Shown here piece after piece: positions 58,793-64,000 of a DNA stretch of 64,000 bases. This DNA is from Pseudomonas putida (GTDB lineage: Bacteria > Pseudomonadota > Gammaproteobacteria > Pseudomonadales > Pseudomonadaceae), in contig NZ_JAETZZ010000003.1 in the NCBI RefSeq assembly GCF_022627325.1, positions 248,001-312,000 on the forward strand, in the 5' to 3' direction. Position 1 is the stretch's first letter; each line of letters starts with the position of its first letter. The notes beneath the pieces were generated by a model, which did no database searches, was not told the DNA's origin, and saw nothing but the letters and a program-made list of their open reading frames with translations. The translations under genes and the position numbers were made by a program.

Positions 58793-60790
58793 TCAGTCTT
58801 CCAGCAGCTCTTCGGCAGTACCCAGAATATTTTCCAGGGTGAAGCCGAATTCTTCGAACAGTGCGCTGGCCGGAGCCGACTCGCCGTAAGTGGTCATGCC
58901 GATGACACGGCCTTCGAGGCCGACGTACTTGTACCAGAAGTCGGCGTGAGCCGCTTCGATGGCGATACGTGCACCCACTTCCAGCGGCAGTACCGACTGC
59001 TTGTAGGCCGCATCCTGGGCGTCGAACACGCTGGTGCTCGGCATCGACACGACACGCACCTTGCGGCCCTGCTCGCTCAGCTTGTCGAACGCCTGAACAG
59101 CCAGGCCCACTTCCGAGCCGGTGGCGATCAGGATCAGCTCAGGCTCGCCGGCGCAGTCCTTGAGCACGTAACCGCCGCGGGCGATATCGGCGATCTGCTG
59201 GGCGTCGCGCTGCTGATGCTGCAGGTTCTGGCGCGAGAAGATCAGCGCCGAAGGGCCGTCCTTGCGCTCCAGGGCGTGCTTCCAGGACACAGCCGACTCG
59301 ACTGCGTCGGCCGGGCGCCAGGTGTCCAGGTTCGGCGTGCTGCGCAGGCTGGTCAGTTGCTCGATCGGTTGGTGGGTCGGGCCGTCTTCGCCCAGGCCGA
59401 TGGAGTCGTGGGTGTACACATGGATGACGCGCTGTTTCATCAGGGCGGACATGCGCACAGCGTTACGGGCGTACTCCATGAACATCAGGAACGTCGCGCC
59501 GTAAGGCACCAGGCCGCCGTGCAGGGCGACGCCGTTCATGATCGCGGTCATGCCGAATTCGCGCACGCCGTAGAACACGTAGTTGCCGCTGGCGTCGTTG
59601 GCGTCCACACCCTTGCAACCCTTCCATAGGGTCAGGTTGGAGCCGGCGAGGTCGGCCGAGCCGCCAAGGAATTCCGGCAGCAGTGGGCCGAAGGCGTTCA
59701 GGGTGTTCTGGCTGGCCTTGCGGCTGGCGATGGTCTCGCCCTTGGCAGCGACTTCAGCGATGTAGGCAGCGGCCTTTTCGGAGAAGTCGGCCGGCAGGTC
59801 ACCGCTCAGACGGCGCTTGAGTTCGCTGGCCAGCTCCGGGAAGGCGGCGGCATAGGCATCGAAACGCTTGTTCCACTCGGCTTCAGCCTTGGCGCCTGCT
59901 TCTTTGGCGTCCCATTCGGCGTAGATGTCGGCAGGCACTTCGAACGGCGCGTGGTTCCAGTTCAGTTCCTTGCGGGCCAGGGCGATTTCGTCGTTGCCCA
60001 GCGGAGCACCGTGGCAGTCTTCCTTGCCCTGCTTGTTGGGCGAGCCGAAACCGATGATGGTCTTGCAGCAGATCAGGGTCGGACGGTCGCTCTTGCGCGC
60101 AGTCTCGATGGCGGTGCGGATCTCGTCGGCGTCGTGGCCGTTGACGTTGCGGATCACCAGCCAGTTGTAGGCCTCGAAGCGCTTGGGCGTGTCGTCGGTG
60201 AACCAGCCTTCCACTTCACCGTCGATGGAGATGCCGTTGTCGTCATAGAAGGCGACCAGCTTGTTCAGGCCCAGGGTGCCGGCCAGCGAGGCGACTTCGT
60301 GGGAGATGCCTTCCATCATGCAGCCGTCGCCGAGGAACACGTAGGTGTTGTGGTCGACGATGTTGTGGCCTTCACGGTTGAACTGGGCACCCAGCACTTT
60401 CTCAGCCAAGGCAAAGCCCACGGCATTGGCCAAACCCTGGCCCAGCGGGCCGGTGGTGGTTTCCACACCCGGGGTGTAGCCGAACTCGGGGTGGCCCGGG
60501 GTACGGCTATGCAGCTGACGGAACGACTTGAGGTCGTCAATGGTGACGTCGTAGCCGGTCAGGTGCAGCAACGAATAGATCAGCATCGAGCCGTGGCCGT
60601 TGGACAGCACGAAGCGGTCACGGTCGGCGAAGCTCGGGTTGCTCGGGTTGTGCTTCAGATAGTCGCGCCAAAGCACTTCGGCGATATCCGCCATGCCCAT
60701 GGGGGCACCTGGGTGGCCGCTGTTGGCCTTTTGCACGGCATCCATGCTGAGGGCACGAATGGCGTTGGCACGTTCACGACGGCTGGGCAT
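58793..60790 (-). CDS. tktA: Transketolase
   Basis: 665-aa ThDP enzyme of the pentose phosphate pathway. ThDP/Mg motif: [20 protein letters not shown] with the Asn of YDDNG downstream. The N-terminal His pair lies in [15 protein letters not shown] and [15 protein letters not shown]. The C-terminal half has the pyrimidine-domain [11 protein letters not shown]. It heads the minus-strand series tktA-epd-pgk-fba; 226 bp separate it from the divergent regulator-metK operon. Confidence 0.97.
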   Translation of the reverse strand: MPSRRERANAIRALSMDAVQKANSGHPGAPMGMADIAEVLWRDYLKHNPSNPSFADRDRFVLSNGHGSMLIYSLLHLTGYDVTIDDLKSFRQLHSRTPGHPEFGYTPGVETTTGPLGQGLANAVGFALAEKVLGAQFNREGHNIVDHNTYVFLGDGCMMEGISHEVASLAGTLGLNKLVAFYDDNGISIDGEVEGWFTDDTPKRFEAYNWLVIRNVNGHDADEIRTAIETARKSDRPTLICCKTIIGFGSPNKQGKEDCHGAPLGNDEIALARKELNWNHAPFEVPADIYAEWDAKEAGAKAEAEWNKRFDAYAAAFPELASELKRRLSGDLPADFSEKAAAYIAEVAAKGETIASRKASQNTLNAFGPLLPEFLGGSADLAGSNLTLWKGCKGVDANDASGNYVFYGVREFGMTAIMNGVALHGGLVPYGATFLMFMEYARNAVRMSALMKQRVIHVYTHDSIGLGEDGPTHQPIEQLTSLRSTPNLDTWRPADAVESAVSWKHALERKDGPSALIFSRQNLQHQQRDAQQIADIARGGYVLKDCAGEPELILIATGSEVGLAVQAFDKLSEQGRKVRVVSMPSTSVFDAQDAAYKQSVLPLEVGARIAIEAAHADFWYKYVGLEGRVIGMTTYGESAPASALFEEFGFTLENILGTAEELLED

Positions 60791-60950
60791 CGCTTATCTC
60801 CTGGGGCTTGAATAGGTGGTGTAACGAAAAAGGCGGCCATTTTCCCCCACTGGGGGGCTGGGGGCAAACATTTAAGCGGCCAGCGGCACGCTTTAATCAG
60901 CGAGAGAAAGCGGACCCGAGCGCGCAAGGCTCTATTTCCTGCAGCTCATC

Positions 60951-60978
60951 GCCAATATCAAAACTTTTTGATATTGGC
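60951..60978. promoter_or_regulatory. 28-nt palindrome upstream of the ArsR-methyltransferase/metK operon
   Basis: GCCAATATCAAAA (60951-60963), two central bases CT, TTTTGATATTGGC (60966-60978): perfect 13-bp arms, 38 bases before the regulator ATG. Symmetry and site fit an ArsR-type operator for autoregulation of the divergently placed gene next to it. A T-run of only five argues against a terminator for tktA, which reads the other way. Confidence 0.75.
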
Positions 60979-61016
60979 CTTGCTAGGGCAACGATGCCTG
61001 TCTAGACTGCCGCGTC

Positions 61017-62009
61017 ATGAACCTGCGTACGCGACCGATCCCTCAGCGAAGCGACACATTGGCAGCCCTGTGCAAAGCCAGTGGCGACGAACTGCGCCTG
61101 AATGTCCTGCGCGCCCTGGCCAGCGATTCGTTCGGCGTCCTGGAGCTGGCACAGATCTTCGACATCGGGCAGTCGGGCATGAGCCACCACCTCAAGGTTC
61201 TGGCCCAGGCCGAGTTGGTGGCTACACGCCGCGAAGGCAATGCGATTTTCTACCGCAGGGCCCTGCCCGACAGCCAACGGCTGGGCGGCCGCCTGCATAC
61301 CGCGCTGCTCGAAGAGGTCGACGACCTGACACTGCCGCTGGACGTGCAGGCGCGCATCGCCCAGGTGCAGCAACGCCGCGCCGCCACCAGCCAGGACTTT
61401 TTCCTGCGCGTGGAAGAAAAGTTCCGCGCCCAGCAGGACCTGATCGCCGGCCTGCCGCAGTACCGCGAAAGCCTGCTGGCGCTGCTCGACACACTGAATT
61501 TCCAGCCGACGGCCAGCGCGCTGGAAGTCGGCCCCGGCGACGGCGGCTTCCTGCCCGACCTGGCCCGGCGCTTTGCCTGCGTCACAGCCATGGACAACAG
61601 CCCGACCATGCTCGAGCTGGCGCGCCAGGTCTGCGAACGCGAACGCCTGGATAATGTAAACCTGCAGTTGGCCGATGCACTGGGTGCAACGGATGTGGAA
61701 GCCGACTGCGTTGTGCTGAACATGGTCCTGCACCATTTCAGCGACCCGGCCCTGGCCCTGCGCCTTTTGGCCAAACGGGTGAAGGCAGGCGGCAGCCTGC
61801 TGGTCACCGAACTGTGCAGCCATGATCAGGGTTGGGCGCGGGAAGCCTGCGGCGATCTCTGGCTTGGTTTTGAACAGGACGACCTGGCCCGTTGGGCCAA
61901 CGCTGCCGGGCTGGCCCCGGGGGACAGCCTCTATGTGGGCTTGCGTAACGGTTTCCAGATACAGGTCCGCCATTTTCAGCGGACGGCTGGCGACACACAC
62001 CATCGGTAA
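61017..62009 (+). CDS. ArsR-family regulator fused to a SAM-dependent methyltransferase domain
   Basis: 330 aa. An ArsR winged helix (residues about 10-90: DELRLNVLRALA, then SGMSHHLKVLAQAELV) is followed by a class I methyltransferase domain (about 160-320) with motif I ALEVGPGDGGFLPDLA and DCVVLNMVLHHFSDP. No cysteine metal site is apparent. Directly upstream of metK (19 bp apart, same strand), it is a plausible sensor of SAM/SAH like SahR. ATG 61017 lacks a clear ribosome site, so translation may be leaderless. Confidence 0.88.
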   Translation: MNLRTRPIPQRSDTLAALCKASGDELRLNVLRALASDSFGVLELAQIFDIGQSGMSHHLKVLAQAELVATRREGNAIFYRRALPDSQRLGGRLHTALLEEVDDLTLPLDVQARIAQVQQRRAATSQDFFLRVEEKFRAQQDLIAGLPQYRESLLALLDTLNFQPTASALEVGPGDGGFLPDLARRFACVTAMDNSPTMLELARQVCERERLDNVNLQLADALGATDVEADCVVLNMVLHHFSDPALALRLLAKRVKAGGSLLVTELCSHDQGWAREACGDLWLGFEQDDLARWANAAGLAPGDSLYVGLRNGFQIQVRHFQRTAGDTHHR

Positions 62010-62028
62010 ATTTTAGGAACCCGTCGAG

Positions 62029-63219
62029 ATGAGCGAATACTCCCTTTTCACCTCCGAGTCCGTGTCCGAAGGGCATCCGGACAAGATCGCCGACCAGATT
62101 TCGGATGCGGTCCTGGATGCCATCATCACCCAGGACAAATACGCCCGCGTGGCGTGTGAAACCCTGGTCAAGACCGGTGTCGCCATCATCGCCGGCGAAG
62201 TCACCACGTCAGCCTGGGTCGACCTGGAAGAGCTGGTGCGCAAAGTCATCATCGACATCGGCTACAACAGCTCCGACGTCGGCTTCGACGGCGCTACCTG
62301 CGCCGTGATGAACATCATCGGCAAACAGTCGGTGGACATCGCCCAGGGCGTGGACCGCTCCAAGCCGGAAGACCAGGGCGCCGGTGACCAGGGCCTGATG
62401 TTCGGTTACGCCAGCAACGAAACCGACGTGCTGATGCCGGCGCCGATCTGCTTCTCGCACCGCCTGGTCGAGCGCCAGGCCGAAGCGCGCAAATCCGGGC
62501 TGCTGCCTTGGCTGCGCCCGGACGCCAAGTCCCAGGTCACCTGCCGCTATGAAAACGGTAAGGTAGTGGGCATCGACGCGGTGGTGCTGTCGACCCAGCA
62601 CAACCCTGAGGTCTCGCAAAAAGACCTGCAGGAAGCCGTGATGGAGCTGATCGTCAAGCACACCCTGCCTGCCGAACTGCTGCACAAGGACACCCAGTAC
62701 CACATCAACCCGACCGGTAACTTCATCATCGGTGGCCCGGTAGGTGACTGTGGCCTGACCGGCCGCAAGATCATCGTTGACTCCTACGGCGGCATGGCCC
62801 GCCACGGTGGTGGCGCGTTCTCCGGCAAGGACCCGTCCAAGGTCGACCGTTCTGCTGCCTACGCCGGCCGTTACGTGGCCAAGAACATCGTCGCCGCCGG
62901 CCTGGCCGAACGTTGCGAGATCCAGGTGTCCTACGCCATCGGCGTAGCCCAGCCGACCTCCATCTCGATCAACACCTTCGGTACCGGCAAGGTCTCGGAC
63001 GACAAGATCATCCAGCTGGTGCGTGAGTGCTTCGACCTGCGCCCGTATGCCATCACCAAGATGCTCGACCTGCTGCATCCGATGTACCAGGAAACCGCTG
63101 CCTACGGACACTTCGGCCGTACCCCGCAGCAGAAGACTGTCGGCGACGACACCTTCACCACCTTCACCTGGGAACGCACCGACCGCGCCCAGTCGCTGCG
63201 TGACGCTGCCGGCCTGTAA
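62029..63219 (+). CDS. metK: S-adenosylmethionine synthetase (methionine adenosyltransferase)
   Basis: 396 aa. Makes SAM from methionine and ATP. Signature motifs: [18 protein letters not shown] (cited in part), [12 protein letters not shown] and [16 protein letters not shown], with [29 protein letters not shown] precedes ATG 62029. It lies 19 bases after the ArsR-methyltransferase gene, so it probably shares the promoter at the 28-nt palindrome, and it ends in a strong terminator. No SAM riboswitch is visible. Confidence 0.97.
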   Translation: MSEYSLFTSESVSEGHPDKIADQISDAVLDAIITQDKYARVACETLVKTGVAIIAGEVTTSAWVDLEELVRKVIIDIGYNSSDVGFDGATCAVMNIIGKQSVDIAQGVDRSKPEDQGAGDQGLMFGYASNETDVLMPAPICFSHRLVERQAEARKSGLLPWLRPDAKSQVTCRYENGKVVGIDAVVLSTQHNPEVSQKDLQEAVMELIVKHTLPAELLHKDTQYHINPTGNFIIGGPVGDCGLTGRKIIVDSYGGMARHGGGAFSGKDPSKVDRSAAYAGRYVAKNIVAAGLAERCEIQVSYAIGVAQPTSISINTFGTGKVSDDKIIQLVRECFDLRPYAITKMLDLLHPMYQETAAYGHFGRTPQQKTVGDDTFTTFTWERTDRAQSLRDAAGL

Positions 63220-63240
63220 TCAGCCTGCCGCGGTAAATCG

Positions 63241-63274
63241 AAGCCCTTGCCGAGTGATCGGCAGGGGCTTTTTT
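63241..63274 (+). terminator. Rho-independent terminator of metK
   Basis: AAGCCCTTGCCGA (63241-63253), GTGA loop, TCGGCAGGGGCTT (63258-63270) with one T-G pair, followed by TTTT. It starts 22 bases after the metK stop. Confidence 0.95.
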
Positions 63275-63319
63275 GTACCCCATGCCATCGCCCCCCGCGA
63301 CACATCACCTGACAACTGA

Positions 63320-64000
<681 letters not shown>

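Noticed and set aside
62010..62028. A SAM riboswitch ahead of metK
   Set aside because: Only 19 bases separate metK from the upstream gene and the region before that gene shows a DNA palindrome, not a riboswitch fold.

Overview
The window is high-GC gammaproteobacterial chromosome, almost certainly from the Pseudomonas putida group. The evidence is gene content, the conserved core-LPS neighbourhood (waaA ... hldE-msbA ... ssg-dnpA-mig14-wapH-wapO), divergent putP/putA, the tktA-epd-pgk-fba order, and the dispersed REP palindromes with a GCCGGCAAGCCGGC-like core. No rRNA, prophage, insertion sequence or CRISPR array was seen. The only RNA gene found is tRNA-Sec.

Region 1 (1-10.6 kb): the 3' end of a Na+/alanine-type symporter and a type I asparaginase, then a self-contained selenocysteine module on the minus strand. 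Transcription order is fdnG (with an in-frame UGA = Sec197 and a SECIS-like hairpin), fdnH, fdnI, fdhE, a REP pair, selA, selB and selC. It makes a membrane-anchored, Tat-exported formate dehydrogenase together with most of the apparatus that decodes its own Sec codon; selD is not in the window.

Region 2 (10.7-15.1 kb): a short accessory-looking locus. A minus-strand run of an Fe(II)/2-oxoglutarate oxygenase, a TSUP-family anion permease and an SDR dehydrogenase is divergent from a MocR-type (GntR + aminotransferase) regulator. The shared intergenic region carries several ATCGAYTCAAT-type repeats. This is the best candidate for an undescribed pathway: amino-acid hydroxylation, or oxygenolytic desulfonation by analogy with Tau genes. 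It sits where two otherwise conserved Pseudomonas blocks meet.

Region 3 (15.1-33.1 kb): envelope and LPS genes. These are waaA, a LysR regulator divergent from an SMR pump, an FAD oxidoreductase-aldo/keto reductase pair, hldE, msbA, an LPS-kinase-like gene, two glycosyltransferases (one Ssg-like), dnpA, mig-14, wapH and wapO, followed by rlmJ. The waaL and wapR genes expected between msbA and ssg by comparison with P. aeruginosa are not there.

Region 4 (33.2-54.5 kb): proline use (putP and putA around a control region with seven GTTGCA-type sites), an acyl-CoA dehydrogenase, a second-type TldD/TldE-like pair, a DHA2 exporter, dbpA, a HI0933-type flavoprotein, a YccS-like FUSC membrane protein, a periplasmic binding protein, a winged-helix protein, a YgjP-like metalloprotease and a receiver-PAS-GGDEF-EAL protein.

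Region 5 (54.5-64 kb): central carbon and one-carbon metabolism. tktA, epd, pgk and fba lie on the minus strand with two small lipoprotein genes between pgk and fba. Divergently lie an ArsR-methyltransferase fusion and metK, preceded by a 28-nt palindrome. After a strong terminator the window ends inside ligB.
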